A stretch of 64,000 nt of DNA, from the NCBI RefSeq assembly GCF_900129115.1, contig NZ_FQUR01000015.1:20535-84534 (forward strand), in the 5' to 3' direction. Shown in pieces: positions 45,818 to 54,778 of the stretch. The stretch is from Thermoanaerobacter uzonensis DSM 18761 (GTDB lineage Bacteria > Bacillota > Thermoanaerobacteria > Thermoanaerobacterales > Thermoanaerobacteraceae). The position numbers and the translations under genes are program-made. The notes under the pieces are model-generated. The model saw only the letters and a list, made by a program, of their open reading frames with translations. It ran no database searches and was not told the origin of the DNA. How positions within the stretch are numbered: the first letter of the stretch is position 1; each line of letters starts with the position of its first letter.

Positions 45818-46391
45818 CACAGAACGTTTAAAAAGGAAATTAAGAAATTTGTTAGATGAAAAAAGGTATTTACACTCTATAGGTGTTATGGAAACCGCAA
45901 TGCACCTTGCTAAAAAATATGGTGCTAATGTAGAAAAGGCACAAATTGCAGGTTTGTTGCACGATTGTGCAAAGAGCTATTCTGATGAAGAACTTTTAAA
46001 GTTTGCTCAAAGATATGGAATTGAAGTAGATGAAGTTTTAAAAAATGCACCTTTTCTTTTACACGGTCCTATAGGTGCACATTTGGTAGAAGAAATTTTT
46101 GGGATAAAAGATCAAGAAATAAAAAAGGCAATTGCTCTTCATACTACTGGTGATGTCAATATGAGCCTTTTGGATGAAATAGTATTTCTTGCAGATTATA
46201 TAGAGCCTAATAGAGATTTTAAAGGAGTAGAGGAATTAAGGCGATTAGCTGAGGAAAATTTAGGCCTTGCTTTGTTAAAGTCTTTTGATAGTACGATTTG
46301 TTATGTTTTAGAGAGGAGACTACTTCTTTATGAGAAAACAGTAAAAGCTCGAAACTATATTCTTCTGAAACTTGGGAGTGGAGATAAATGA
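45807..46391 (+). CDS. yqeK: HD-domain Ap4A hydrolase YqeK
   Basis: 194 residues from ATG 45807. HD motif LLHDCAKSY with flanking His residues ([31 protein letters not shown]) and ADYIEPNR. Symmetrical diadenosine-tetraphosphatase family. Gene order nadD-yqeK-LCP-rsfS is common in Firmicutes. Confidence 0.93.
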   Translation: MGYDTERLKRKLRNLLDEKRYLHSIGVMETAMHLAKKYGANVEKAQIAGLLHDCAKSYSDEELLKFAQRYGIEVDEVLKNAPFLLHGPIGAHLVEEIFGIKDQEIKKAIALHTTGDVNMSLLDEIVFLADYIEPNRDFKGVEELRRLAEENLGLALLKSFDSTICYVLERRLLLYEKTVKARNYILLKLGSGDK

Positions 46392-47578
46392 GAAAGGTAA
46401 TAAAAATTGTATCTGTGTTATTATTGTTAATTTTATTGTCTGTAGGAGTAGGGGGGTATATTTATTTAAAGTCTCTGAATCCTTCAGATGCCTTTTTGAT
46501 GAAAAAAAGCAGTGAAAACAAAAATTCAGAAACGATTCAGAAAATAAATATATTGGTTTTGGGAGTTGATGAAACATCACCAACAGATCCAAGGCGTTCT
46601 GATACTATGATATTATTATCTTATAATCCTAAAACTAATAAAGCTTATATCTTATCTATTCCAAGAGATACAATGATTAAACTTGACAAATATGGGACAC
46701 AAAAGATAAACGCTGCTTATCCAATAGGTGGGCCTCAGTTGGCGATGGATACGGTGTCACAGCTTATTGGAGAACCTGTTGATTATTATGTAAAGATTGG
46801 ATATGAAGGTTTTAAACAGTTAGTAGATGATTTAGGCGGAGTAGAGATGAACGTTCCTATGGACATGAATTATGATGACAATGCGGGAAATCTTCACATA
46901 CATTTGAAAAAAGGTGTACAGCTTTTGGATGGAGAAAAGGCTTTACAGTTGGTGAGATTTAGACATGGGTATGCAGAACAAGATTTAGAAAGGGTCAAAG
47001 TACAAAGAGAATTTTTGTTAGCAATGTTTGAAAAAGCTAAAAACCCCAGTACTTTGTTAAAAATTCATCGTATATTAAAAACCATAAATCAATACGTAGA
47101 AACAAACATACCACCTGTTACTATGCTAAAGTATGCAGATTACCTTTTGAAACTTGACAAAGACAATATAAAAACAGCTACTTTGCCTGGTACTCCTCAG
47201 TACATTGATGGGATTGCTTATTATATTACAGATCCCCAAGAAGTAAGACAATTTATGGCGAATTTAGATGGCAATATAGATGATAAAACTAATGAGATGA
47301 CAGTTAACAAAAATATAAAAATAGAGGTTTTAAATGGCGGTGGTGTACCAGGAGTAGCCGCAAAGACAGCTGATTTGTTAAAACAACAAGGGTATGATGT
47401 AGTGAAAATAGGGAATGTAATAGGTACCACTTACAACACTACTCAGATAATTAATAGGACTGATGATAAAAAAGTAGTAGAAGATTTGAAAAAAATTTTA
47501 AAAAATGCTATCGTAGTGGAAGATACAAATGGAGGCAGTAGTGTTGATATAACTATAATTTTGGGAAAAAATATATAA
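46388..47578 (+). CDS. LytR-CpsA-Psr (LCP) wall-polymer ligase with LytR_C domain
   Basis: 396 residues: membrane helix (~5-27), LCP domain (~55-215) with conserved Arg/Asp (DPRRSDTMILLSY, LSIPRDTMI, QLVRFRHGYAEQDLERVKVQREFL), and a C-terminal LytR_C domain (IKIEVLNGGGVPGVAAKTADLLKQQGYDVV). Attaches teichoic-acid-like or other polymers to peptidoglycan. Starts 4 bases inside yqeK. Confidence 0.93.
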   Translation: MRKVIKIVSVLLLLILLSVGVGGYIYLKSLNPSDAFLMKKSSENKNSETIQKINILVLGVDETSPTDPRRSDTMILLSYNPKTNKAYILSIPRDTMIKLDKYGTQKINAAYPIGGPQLAMDTVSQLIGEPVDYYVKIGYEGFKQLVDDLGGVEMNVPMDMNYDDNAGNLHIHLKKGVQLLDGEKALQLVRFRHGYAEQDLERVKVQREFLLAMFEKAKNPSTLLKIHRILKTINQYVETNIPPVTMLKYADYLLKLDKDNIKTATLPGTPQYIDGIAYYITDPQEVRQFMANLDGNIDDKTNEMTVNKNIKIEVLNGGGVPGVAAKTADLLKQQGYDVVKIGNVIGTTYNTTQIINRTDDKKVVEDLKKILKNAIVVEDTNGGSSVDITIILGKNI

Positions 47579-47594
47579 AGTGGAGGTTGATTTA

Positions 47595-47948
47595 GTGATA
47601 GACGTAAAAGATAAGGTATTTAAAATCTATAAAGTTTTAGAAGATAAGAAAGCTTCTGATATAAAGATTTTGTATATAGGAGACTTAACAATTGTTGCAG
47701 ATTATTTTATTATTGCCACTGGCAATTCGGATACTCACGTTAAAGCATTGATAGACGAAATTGAAAAAAAACTTATGGAAGACGGCATTTTTGTTGGTCA
47801 TATTGAAGGTTACAATTGGGGTAAGTGGGTTTTAATGGATTATGGTGATGTAATAGTTCACATATTTCAACAACCCGAAAGGGAATTTTATAATTTAGAA
47901 AGATTGTGGGCAGATGCAAAGGAAATAGTGCTTGACAACCTTGTTTGA
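47595..47948 (+). CDS. rsfS: Ribosomal silencing factor RsfS
   Basis: 117 residues from GTG 47595 (site GGAGG). Pattern DKKASDIKILYIGDLTIVADYFIIATGNSDTHVKAL and HIEGYNWGKWVLMDYGDVIVHIF. Binds L14 and blocks subunit joining in starvation. Its 3' end carries the -35 of the next promoter. Confidence 0.96.
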   Translation: MIDVKDKVFKIYKVLEDKKASDIKILYIGDLTIVADYFIIATGNSDTHVKALIDEIEKKLMEDGIFVGHIEGYNWGKWVLMDYGDVIVHIFQQPEREFYNLERLWADAKEIVLDNLV

Positions 47949-47960
47949 GGCATGTATAAT
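47932..47960 (+). promoter_or_regulatory. Consensus promoter for the YheO-like regulator
   Basis: TTGACA (47932-47937), 17-base spacer, TATAAT (47955-47960), overlapping the end of rsfS. The transcript would have a ~115-base leader before the regulator gene. Confidence 0.75.
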
Positions 47961-48084
47961 AACGTTAATAAATTTTTTATTAATATCTTATCTTTTGTGC
48001 GGATATTTTTATAGCCCTATCAGTAATTTTTCATTACCTCATTGAATATATTTAATATTGTATGATTAGGGGGATTTAAAGCCA

Positions 48085-48735
48085 ATGAAGACACATCCTA
48101 TCTTGAAGAGCATAATCCCTATGATGGAAGGAATAGCACATACGTTTGGAAAAAATTGTGAAGTAGCATTGCATGACTTTTCTTCTCCACAAAGTCCAAT
48201 TATCGCAATTGTAAACGGGCATGTAACAGGAAGAGATGTAGGGAGCCCTTTACCTGAAACTATATCGAAAGTATTAAAATCTGATAACGTAGAAAATTTA
48301 ACAAATTACAAAAATAAAGGCAAAGATGGAAAAATTTTAAAGTCATCTGCTCTTTTTATAAAAGATGAAAATGGTAAACCTGTTGGATGCCTTACCATCA
48401 ATATTGATATTTCGGAATTTATAATGGTAAAAAATACTTTATCAGAGTTTTGTGATGTGACGGATACCAATGAAGAGGCTCGAGAGGCTTATACAGGTAG
48501 TGTTAGCGATGTGCTGGAAAGTATAGTAAACACAACGTTAGAAAATTACGGGAAACCTGTGAATTTCATGACAAAAGAAGAGAAGGTACAAGTGGTTAAG
48601 ATGTTGGATGAAAAAGGGACTTTTTTGATAAGAGGTGCTGTGGATTACGTAGCAAAAATATTGTGTGTTTCCAGATATACTATATATAATTACTTAGATG
48701 AAATAAGGGTAGGAGAGGATTTTGGGAAATATTAG
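48085..48735 (+). CDS. YheO/DauR-like transcriptional regulator (PAS + HTH)
   Basis: 216 residues. N-terminal YheO-type PAS domain (HPILKSIIPMMEGIAHTFG, EVALHDFS, SALFIKDENGKPVGCLTINIDIS). C-terminal helix-turn-helix (FLIRGAVDYVAKILCVSRYTIYNYLDEIR). Relatives such as DauR respond to amino-acid catabolism. Directly upstream of the c-di-AMP riboswitch and the opine-dehydrogenase operon, so it may regulate that operon; the target is inferred only from position. Confidence 0.88.
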   Translation: MKTHPILKSIIPMMEGIAHTFGKNCEVALHDFSSPQSPIIAIVNGHVTGRDVGSPLPETISKVLKSDNVENLTNYKNKGKDGKILKSSALFIKDENGKPVGCLTINIDISEFIMVKNTLSEFCDVTDTNEEAREAYTGSVSDVLESIVNTTLENYGKPVNFMTKEEKVQVVKMLDEKGTFLIRGAVDYVAKILCVSRYTIYNYLDEIRVGEDFGKY

Positions 48736-48745
48736 TATGTTTTCC

Positions 48746-48774
48746 TTTACAACTTTTTGATTTTATGATATAAT
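48746..48774 (+). promoter_or_regulatory. Promoter of the opine/cobalamin operon
   Basis: TTTACA (48746-48751), 17-base spacer, TATAAT (48769-48774). The RNA would start ~20 bases before the riboswitch aptamer. Confidence 0.65.
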
Positions 48775-48802
48775 AAAAATAAATTGAAAATTAAATAAAA
48801 TG

Positions 48803-48922
48803 CTAAACGCTGAATTCGTAAAGAAGCGGGGGAACCACTTTCCGGGGTGAATCCATCTTTGTAATAAGATGGTAGGGTTATCTTTCGACCCGAATCCGTC
48901 AGCTAACCTCGTAAGCGTTGAA
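48803..48922 (+). ncRNA. c-di-AMP riboswitch (ydaO/yuaA type), second copy
   Basis: Conserved blocks: CGCTGAATTCG, AGAAGCGGGGGAACCAC, CCGGGGTGAATCC, TAGGGTTATCTTTCGACCC, GAATCCGTCAGCTAACCTCG. P1 is closed by AACGCT (48806-48811) and AGCGTT (48914-48919). Unlike the copy at 12101 it is followed by a strong intrinsic terminator (48978-49008), so ligand probably lowers read-through into the opine-dehydrogenase gene. Confidence 0.9.
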
Positions 48923-48939
48923 AGAGGAGGATGATAGCA

Positions 48940-48978
48940 TTGGTGTCTTTTTGTGTCTTTTCAGACACCGAAGGTTAA
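48940..48978 (+). other. Possible leader mini-ORF between riboswitch and terminator
   Basis: TTG 48940 lies 9 bases after GAGGAGG (48924-48930) and opens a 12-codon frame (MVSFCVFSDTEG) that stops just as the terminator hairpin begins. The same stretch forms a hairpin, GGTGTCT...AGACACC. It may be a translated leader or a vestige; no homology can be judged at this length. Confidence 0.35.
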
Positions 48979-49008
48979 AGCTATAGATTTTCCTCTATAG
49001 CTTTTTCA
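48978..49008 (+). terminator. Riboswitch-controlled intrinsic terminator
   Basis: Perfect 10-bp stem AAGCTATAGA / TCTATAGCTT with a 6-base loop, followed by TTTCATTTCTTT. Lies between the aptamer and the opine-dehydrogenase start. Confidence 0.85.
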
Positions 49009-49032
49009 TTTCTTTAAAAGGGGGTAGTCAAA

Positions 49033-50133
49033 ATGAAGCAACTCTCTTTTGCAGTAATTGGAGCTGGGAATGGGGGTCAAGCGATATCCGGGCATCTCGC
49101 TTTAAAAGGTTATAAAGTTAATTTGTTCAATAGAACCTATCAAAAATTACTTCCTATTATAGAAAAAGGTGGAATTGAACTAGAAGGAGAAGTGGAAGGC
49201 TTTGGTAAGTTAAATGTGATAACTGATGACATGGAGAAAGCTATTAGAGATGTTGACATAATTTTAGTTGTAGTTCCTGCTTCTGCCCATTATAAAATTG
49301 CTGAAGAGATGCTGCCATATCTTAAGGATGGTCAAATAATTGTATTAAATCCTGGAAGAACTGGTGGTGCTTTAGAGCTTTATAATGTTATAAGAAAAAG
49401 AGGAGATTTAGATGTAGTTATTGCAGAAACAGATACTTTTATATATGCCTGCAGGTCTTCCATGGGAAAATCGAAAATATATAAGATAAAGGAAGTTGTA
49501 TCTGTTGCTGCAATACCTAAAGATAGAACACAAATGGTGGTGGAAGCACTTAATACTGCCTTTTCTCAATTTATTCCAGCACAAAATGTTCTTGAAACGA
49601 GTTTTAACAATTTTGGAGCTGTTTTTCATCCTACACCCACTCTTTTGAATGCAGCGAGAATAGAAACTACTAAAGGTAATTTTGAATATTATCGTGAAGG
49701 TATTTCTCCTTCTGTTGCAAAGATATTGGAGAAAATAGACAATGAGAGAATGATGGTGGCAAAAACCCTGGGTGTAAACGCTATTTCAGCTAAAAGATGG
49801 CTAAAAGAAAGTTATAATACGGAAGGAGAAAATCTATATGAGGCAATTCAAAATACAAAAGCTTATGTTGGTTTATTAGCTCCTCAAACATTAGACTGTC
49901 GTTATATATTTGAAGACGTTCCTATGAGTTTGGTGCCTATGTCTTCTATAGGGAAAGAAATAGGCATTAAGACTCCAACTATTGATGCTGTTATACATCT
50001 TGCTTCAGTTATGCATGGAAAAGATTATTGGAAAATTGGAAGAACGGCTGAAAAGCTTGGCATACAAGGTATGACAGTTGAAGAAATTATAGAATTGGTG
50101 GAAGGAAAAAGAAAGGAGGTAACGACAGCATGA
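49033..50133 (+). CDS. NAD(P)-dependent octopine/nopaline-type (opine) dehydrogenase
   Basis: 366 residues. N-terminal Rossmann fold with VIGAGNGGQAISGHLALKGY, then LVVVPASAHYKI and VLNPGRTGG. The C-terminal opine-dehydrogenase helical domain carries the conserved active-site block NNFGAVFHPTPTLLNA (His and Asn). Family enzymes reductively join an amino acid and a 2-oxo acid or run the reverse oxidation. Site GGGGGTAG. Its stop overlaps the start of the cobalamin-domain gene (ATGA), so the two act together; controlled by the c-di-AMP riboswitch. Substrates unknown. Confidence 0.88.
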   Translation: MKQLSFAVIGAGNGGQAISGHLALKGYKVNLFNRTYQKLLPIIEKGGIELEGEVEGFGKLNVITDDMEKAIRDVDIILVVVPASAHYKIAEEMLPYLKDGQIIVLNPGRTGGALELYNVIRKRGDLDVVIAETDTFIYACRSSMGKSKIYKIKEVVSVAAIPKDRTQMVVEALNTAFSQFIPAQNVLETSFNNFGAVFHPTPTLLNAARIETTKGNFEYYREGISPSVAKILEKIDNERMMVAKTLGVNAISAKRWLKESYNTEGENLYEAIQNTKAYVGLLAPQTLDCRYIFEDVPMSLVPMSSIGKEIGIKTPTIDAVIHLASVMHGKDYWKIGRTAEKLGIQGMTVEEIIELVEGKRKEVTTA

Positions 50134-51782
50134 AAAAGTTAATTGTAGCGGCAGCGATAGGCAATTGCGTCCATGTAGCAGGTGTGTATAATTTTTTGAG
50201 ATTTGCAGAACAGCAAGGTTATGAGACTGTATTTTTAGGCCCTGCAGTTCCTATTAAAAAATTGATTGAAGCTGTTAAAGAACATAAGCCAGAGATTGTA
50301 GGAGTAAGCTTTAGACTAACTCCGTCAGCTCTTGAAAAACTTTTAGAAGAACTTAAAAGAGAAATAGAATTTAACAATTTAAAAGATATAAAATGGGTGT
50401 TTGGTGGTACAGAACCTAATGCAGAAGTAGCGAGAAGGTCGGGAATATTTGCAGCAGTTTTTGATGGTAAAAATGGCGATGAAGCTACAATTAATTTTTT
50501 AAGAGGAGGAAGTACAAATCATAGACAGCGGGTTTTTGCTGATACACTAATAGGAAGAATAGAGGACAAATTCCCCTATCCTATCATAAGACACCACTTT
50601 GGGCTTCCTTCATTGGAAGATACTATAGAAGGTGTTAAGAAGATAGCAGAGGCAGAAATTTTAGATGTAATTTCTCTTGCCCCAGACCAAAATGCACAAG
50701 AACACTTCTTTGATAAAAAATATGACAAAGCTTTAGATGGAGCAGGCGGTGTCCCTATAAGAAAGGAAGAAGACTTATTAAGGATATATGAGGCTTCAAG
50801 AAGAGGTAATTATCCTCTTTTAAGGTGCTATAGTGGCACAAATGACGTATTTAAGATGGCAGAAATGCTTTTAAGAACGATCCACAATGCGTGGGCAGCA
50901 ATACCACTTAGCTGGTACAATGTTCTCGATGGAAGAGGTCCAAGAGATGTTAATACTTCAATCAGAGAAAATCAACAATTGATGAAATGGCACGCCGAAA
51001 GGGGTGTACCAGTGGAGGTAAATGAGCCACACCATTGGAGCTTGAGGGATGCTCATGATGTAATTGGGGTAACAATGGCATATCTTGCGGCATATAATGC
51101 AAAGAAAATGGGTGTTAGAGACTATGTAGCTCAGTTTATGTTTAACGTGCCTGCTTCTATTTCACCAAAAATGGATTTGGCAAAGATGTTGGCTAAGATA
51201 GAGCTAATAGAAGAATTGCAAGATGAAAATTTCAGAGTTATAAGGCAAGCAAGAGCAGGACTTGCAAGTTTTCCAACTGACCTTTTAGAGGCTAAAGGCC
51301 AATTGGCTTCTAGTGCTTATCTCTCTATGGCTATAAGACCTCATATATATCACGTAGTGGGATATTGTGAAGCTCATCATGCTGCAACGCCAGAAGATAT
51401 AATTGAAAGCGTTAAAATAGTAAAAGCCGTGATAAAAAACTCTATGTTTGGAATGCCTGATTTGACTCAGGATAAAGAAGTAATTCAAAGAAAAGAACAG
51501 TTAAAGAAAGAGACAAGGGTTTTATTGGAAGCGATAAAGAGCTTGGCACCTCACAGTCCTGATCCACTTTCTGATCCAGACGTATTAGCATTGGCTATAA
51601 AGATTGGTCTATTAGATGCACCTCATCTCAAAGGTAACAAATACGCTAAAGGAGCACTACAAACCAAAGTTATAGATGGGGCATGCTATGCTTATGACTA
51701 TGAAAAACACAGAATAATACCTGAAAAAGAAAGGGTAGAAAAGATTTTACGTGAATATGGAAAATCAACTATAGAAGTGTGA
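50130..51782 (+). CDS. Cobalamin-binding-domain / mutase-like protein of unknown function
   Basis: 550 residues. Residues 1-125 look like the B12-binding Rossmann domain of mutases: AAAIGNCVHVAGVYNFLRFAE, IVGVSFRLTPSA and WVFGGTEPN. The lower-ligand motif DxHxxG reads CVHVAG (Cys12 replaces Asp, His14 and Gly17 kept). Residues ~150-480 resemble a TIM-barrel catalytic part (PLLRCYSGTNDVFKMAEML, NEPHHWSLRDAHDVIGVTMAYLA, EAHHAATPEDII), reminiscent of the glutamate-mutase S and E arrangement in one chain. I cannot name the reaction. Translationally coupled to the opine dehydrogenase. Confidence 0.75.
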   Translation: MKKLIVAAAIGNCVHVAGVYNFLRFAEQQGYETVFLGPAVPIKKLIEAVKEHKPEIVGVSFRLTPSALEKLLEELKREIEFNNLKDIKWVFGGTEPNAEVARRSGIFAAVFDGKNGDEATINFLRGGSTNHRQRVFADTLIGRIEDKFPYPIIRHHFGLPSLEDTIEGVKKIAEAEILDVISLAPDQNAQEHFFDKKYDKALDGAGGVPIRKEEDLLRIYEASRRGNYPLLRCYSGTNDVFKMAEMLLRTIHNAWAAIPLSWYNVLDGRGPRDVNTSIRENQQLMKWHAERGVPVEVNEPHHWSLRDAHDVIGVTMAYLAAYNAKKMGVRDYVAQFMFNVPASISPKMDLAKMLAKIELIEELQDENFRVIRQARAGLASFPTDLLEAKGQLASSAYLSMAIRPHIYHVVGYCEAHHAATPEDIIESVKIVKAVIKNSMFGMPDLTQDKEVIQRKEQLKKETRVLLEAIKSLAPHSPDPLSDPDVLALAIKIGLLDAPHLKGNKYAKGALQTKVIDGACYAYDYEKHRIIPEKERVEKILREYGKSTIEV

Positions 51783-51788
51783 AAATTC

Positions 51789-51817
51789 AGGAACGTAAGA
51801 TCTTTTCTTACGTTCCT
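51789..51817 (+). terminator. Terminator after the cobalamin-domain gene
   Basis: AGGAACGTAAGA-TCTTT-TCTTACGTTCCT, perfect 12-bp arms, then ATTTAATTTG. Separates the operon from asnB, though T-run quality is modest. Confidence 0.7.
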
Positions 51818-51858
51818 ATTTAATTTGTTTTATATCTAAAAGGGAGGAATGATAGGAA

Positions 51859-53370
51859 ATGTGTGGATTAGCAGGAATTATAGGAACTGGTGATAAGAGC
51901 AAAGTACAAAGGATGCTTGAGAAAATACGACATCGTGGCCCGGATGAGTCAGGTATTTTTGCAGACGAAAATATTACATTAGGCCATAATAGGTTGACAA
52001 TAATTGACCTTTATCATGGACGGCAACCTATAAAAAACGAAGATGGCAGATATTGGCTTATTTATAATGGAGAAATTTACAATTACCAATTATTGCATAA
52101 AGAGTTAAAAAATCATATTTTCTACACAGATACTGATAGTGAAGTAATAGTTCATTTGTATGAAGAACTAGGTAAAAATTGTGTTAACTATATTGATGGA
52201 ATGTTTGCTTTAGCTATTTATGACTCTGAAAAAAAGACCATATTTATTGCTCGCGATCCCTTAGGAATAAAGCCATTGTATTATGGTAAAACAAAAGAAG
52301 GCTATTTTGCCTTTGCTTCAGAGATCAAAGCACTTCAGGAAGTAACTGATGATATAAATGAATTTCCTAATGGATATATTTATACAACTGGAAACGGATT
52401 TGAGAGATATTATTCAATTCCGCAGGATCCGATGCATTTTGCAGATGTTGATAATATTATTAATGGATTAAGGCTTAGATTAGAGGATTCAGTAAGAAAA
52501 AGGTTGATTGCTGATGTGCCTGTTGGAGTATTTTTAAGTGGTGGATTGGATAGTAGCCTTATAGCAGCAATAGCAGCAAAATACAAAAATCCCCTTCACT
52601 CATTTGCAGTAGGTGTTGAAGGAAGTAATGACTTAAAGAATGCCAGAGTTGTTGCTGATTATGTAGGTACGATTCACCATGAATTTATTTATACAGAGGA
52701 GGACATAAAAAAAGTTTTGCCCAAAGTTATATATCATCTTGAATCCTGTGATCCAGCCTTAGTCAGAAGTGCTGTTGCAACATATTTTGTATCAAAACTT
52801 GCAAGCAATTACGTAAAAGTTATCCTTTCGGGAGAAGGTGCTGATGAGTTATTTAGCGGATACCATTACCTTAAAAATTATACAAATCCTTGGGAATTAC
52901 AATCTGAATTAAAATATATAACTCGAAATTTGCATAATACAAATCTTCAAAGAGTTGACAGAATGACAATGGCACATTCCATTGAGGGACGTGTACCATT
53001 TTTAGATTTAGAAGTATTACGGTATGCATTTAAAATAATACCATCCTTTAAAATTAACGGCCGAGAAAAAACTGAAAAGTGGATACTTAGAAAGCTTGCA
53101 GAAAATTATTTACCAGAATCAATTGTATGGAGAAGAAAAGAAAAATTTTCAATAGGAACTGGTACATCTGAAATATTAAATAAAATAGCCGAATCAGAAA
53201 TTAGTGATGCAGAGTACCTAAAAAATAGATTTCTACCTAACGGTTTTGAAATAAAGTCTAAAGAAGAGTTGTATTATTTTAAAATTTTAAAAAGATTTTT
53301 TAATGTTGATTCCTTTATAAAGGACATGGGAAGAAGTAGGAGTCTCAATGACAACCAAATATATGCATAA
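51859..53370 (+). CDS. asnB: Glutamine-hydrolysing asparagine synthetase
   Basis: 503 residues. Ntn amidotransferase with nucleophile Cys2 (MCGLAGIIG) and GHNRLTIIDL; synthetase domain with pyrophosphate loop GVFLSGGLDSSLIAA and SGEGADELFSGYHYL. Shorter than AsnB of Escherichia coli (554), chiefly at the C-terminus, but all motifs are intact. Converts aspartate and glutamine to asparagine. Site GGGAGGA. Whether it shares the upstream riboswitch depends on read-through of the 51789 terminator. Confidence 0.94.
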   Translation: MCGLAGIIGTGDKSKVQRMLEKIRHRGPDESGIFADENITLGHNRLTIIDLYHGRQPIKNEDGRYWLIYNGEIYNYQLLHKELKNHIFYTDTDSEVIVHLYEELGKNCVNYIDGMFALAIYDSEKKTIFIARDPLGIKPLYYGKTKEGYFAFASEIKALQEVTDDINEFPNGYIYTTGNGFERYYSIPQDPMHFADVDNIINGLRLRLEDSVRKRLIADVPVGVFLSGGLDSSLIAAIAAKYKNPLHSFAVGVEGSNDLKNARVVADYVGTIHHEFIYTEEDIKKVLPKVIYHLESCDPALVRSAVATYFVSKLASNYVKVILSGEGADELFSGYHYLKNYTNPWELQSELKYITRNLHNTNLQRVDRMTMAHSIEGRVPFLDLEVLRYAFKIIPSFKINGREKTEKWILRKLAENYLPESIVWRRKEKFSIGTGTSEILNKIAESEISDAEYLKNRFLPNGFEIKSKEELYYFKILKRFFNVDSFIKDMGRSRSLNDNQIYA

Positions 53371-53394
53371 AAAAGGGCATTCTGCCCTTTTTTT
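53369..53394. terminator. Bidirectional terminator between asnB and dacF
   Basis: A-tract, GGGCA-TTC-TGCCC, T-tract: serves both convergent genes. Confidence 0.85.
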
Positions 53395-53397
53395 AAA

Positions 53398-54660
53398 TCA
53401 ATATTTTGAAAAAATATATTTCTTTCTATTTCTAATTTTCCGCCTTCTCCAAAGGATAAAAGCTATTCCTAAAATTGCTGTTCCAGTAATGAATCTTACA
53501 GGGTTAGTATACATTGTATTTTTTACCTCAGAAGATTGTACATCTTTATAATAATTTCCCCAAAAGTTTTTATAAACAGATTCGGCTGCAATAAGAGGAT
53601 TGGTACCTATTTCCTTTTCATTTAAAGTGTATTTAATGTATCCTAATGTTTCTCCTTTATTTATTGGCGCTTTTATGTTTTTATTTAATATTATTTGAGC
53701 TTCTATAGAATTTTCTTGCCCTTTGGGGACTTCATAATAAAAGTCTTCTTTCGCTATAAGAGGAAGTTTAAAGTGAGATTTTCCTAAGTCGATATATGTT
53801 ACTACCTCACCTTTTTCTGTTTTTTTCACTAAAGTAAAGTTTTGAAATCCGTAGTCTAAAAGCTTTATAGTATCTGTCCAGATATTTGTTCCTTGGTCTC
53901 CCATTATGACGGATATAAGTCTATGTCCATTTCTTGTTGCAGAAGCTACTAAAACTTGACCTGCTGCAACCGTGTATCCCGTTTTTACTCCATCAGCGCC
54001 TTCATAGTGAAAGCTCGAAGGTTTAATTAAGCGATTGCTTAACCATAGGTCTCTTACTTTCTCAAACTTATTAGTAGGGGGAATTTGATAATGTATTGTA
54101 GTTACTATTTTTCTAAATTCAGGGTTTTGCATTGCATACCTTGCTATTAATGCCATATCGTAAGGGGTGGAATAATGATTTTCATCAGGGAGACCATTTG
54201 GATTTACAAAATGACTATCATGAGCCCCAATTTCCTTAGCTTTTTCATTCATTATTTTAGCAAAATTTTCTACACTTCCCCCAATATATTCAGCGATGGC
54301 GATGGCAGCATCATTAGCTGATTCTAGCATAATAGCATAGAGTAACTGCTCTAAAGTGAGCTTTTCACCGGGAGAAAGATAGATAGAATTTCCGTCTATT
54401 TTTGTAACATTATCGCTTGCAGTTACGATATCATTTAAGTTTCCTCTTTCGATGGCAATAATTGCAGTAAGAATCTTGGTTGTACTGGCAGGGTACATTC
54501 TTTTGTGCATATTTTTATCATATAACACTTGGCCAGTAGTAAAATCCATTAATACTGCAGTTGGACCAACTATTTCTGGCTTTTGTGTAATAGCATAGAT
54601 AGGAGTAATTTGACCTATTACAATGAATAGTACAATTAAAAATATCAATATTTTTTTCAT
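53398..54660 (-). CDS. dacF: D-alanyl-D-alanine carboxypeptidase (DacF/PBP5-like)
   Basis: 420 residues. Signal peptide (ILIFLIVLFIVIGQITPIYA); penicillin-binding motifs SxxK in YPASTTKILTA, SxN in LLYAIMLESANDAA, KTG in DGVKTGYT. C-terminal PBP5-type domain and a terminal membrane helix (FITGTAILGIAFILW) with basic tail. Removes the terminal D-Ala of the wall pentapeptide. Relatives act in vegetative cells (DacA) or forespore (DacF); which applies is not decided. Confidence 0.94.
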   Translation of the reverse strand: MKKILIFLIVLFIVIGQITPIYAITQKPEIVGPTAVLMDFTTGQVLYDKNMHKRMYPASTTKILTAIIAIERGNLNDIVTASDNVTKIDGNSIYLSPGEKLTLEQLLYAIMLESANDAAIAIAEYIGGSVENFAKIMNEKAKEIGAHDSHFVNPNGLPDENHYSTPYDMALIARYAMQNPEFRKIVTTIHYQIPPTNKFEKVRDLWLSNRLIKPSSFHYEGADGVKTGYTVAAGQVLVASATRNGHRLISVIMGDQGTNIWTDTIKLLDYGFQNFTLVKKTEKGEVVTYIDLGKSHFKLPLIAKEDFYYEVPKGQENSIEAQIILNKNIKAPINKGETLGYIKYTLNEKEIGTNPLIAAESVYKNFWGNYYKDVQSSEVKNTMYTNPVRFITGTAILGIAFILWRRRKIRNRKKYIFSKY

Positions 54661-54778
54661 TTTTATGCCTCCAATTTATGCTGATATTTAAAGTATACCA
54701 AAAAAACATGAAAAATAAAAAGGAATTTTTTAATTCATGTAGAAATAAATAAAGGAAGCTGTAAAAAGAGGTGTTAGT

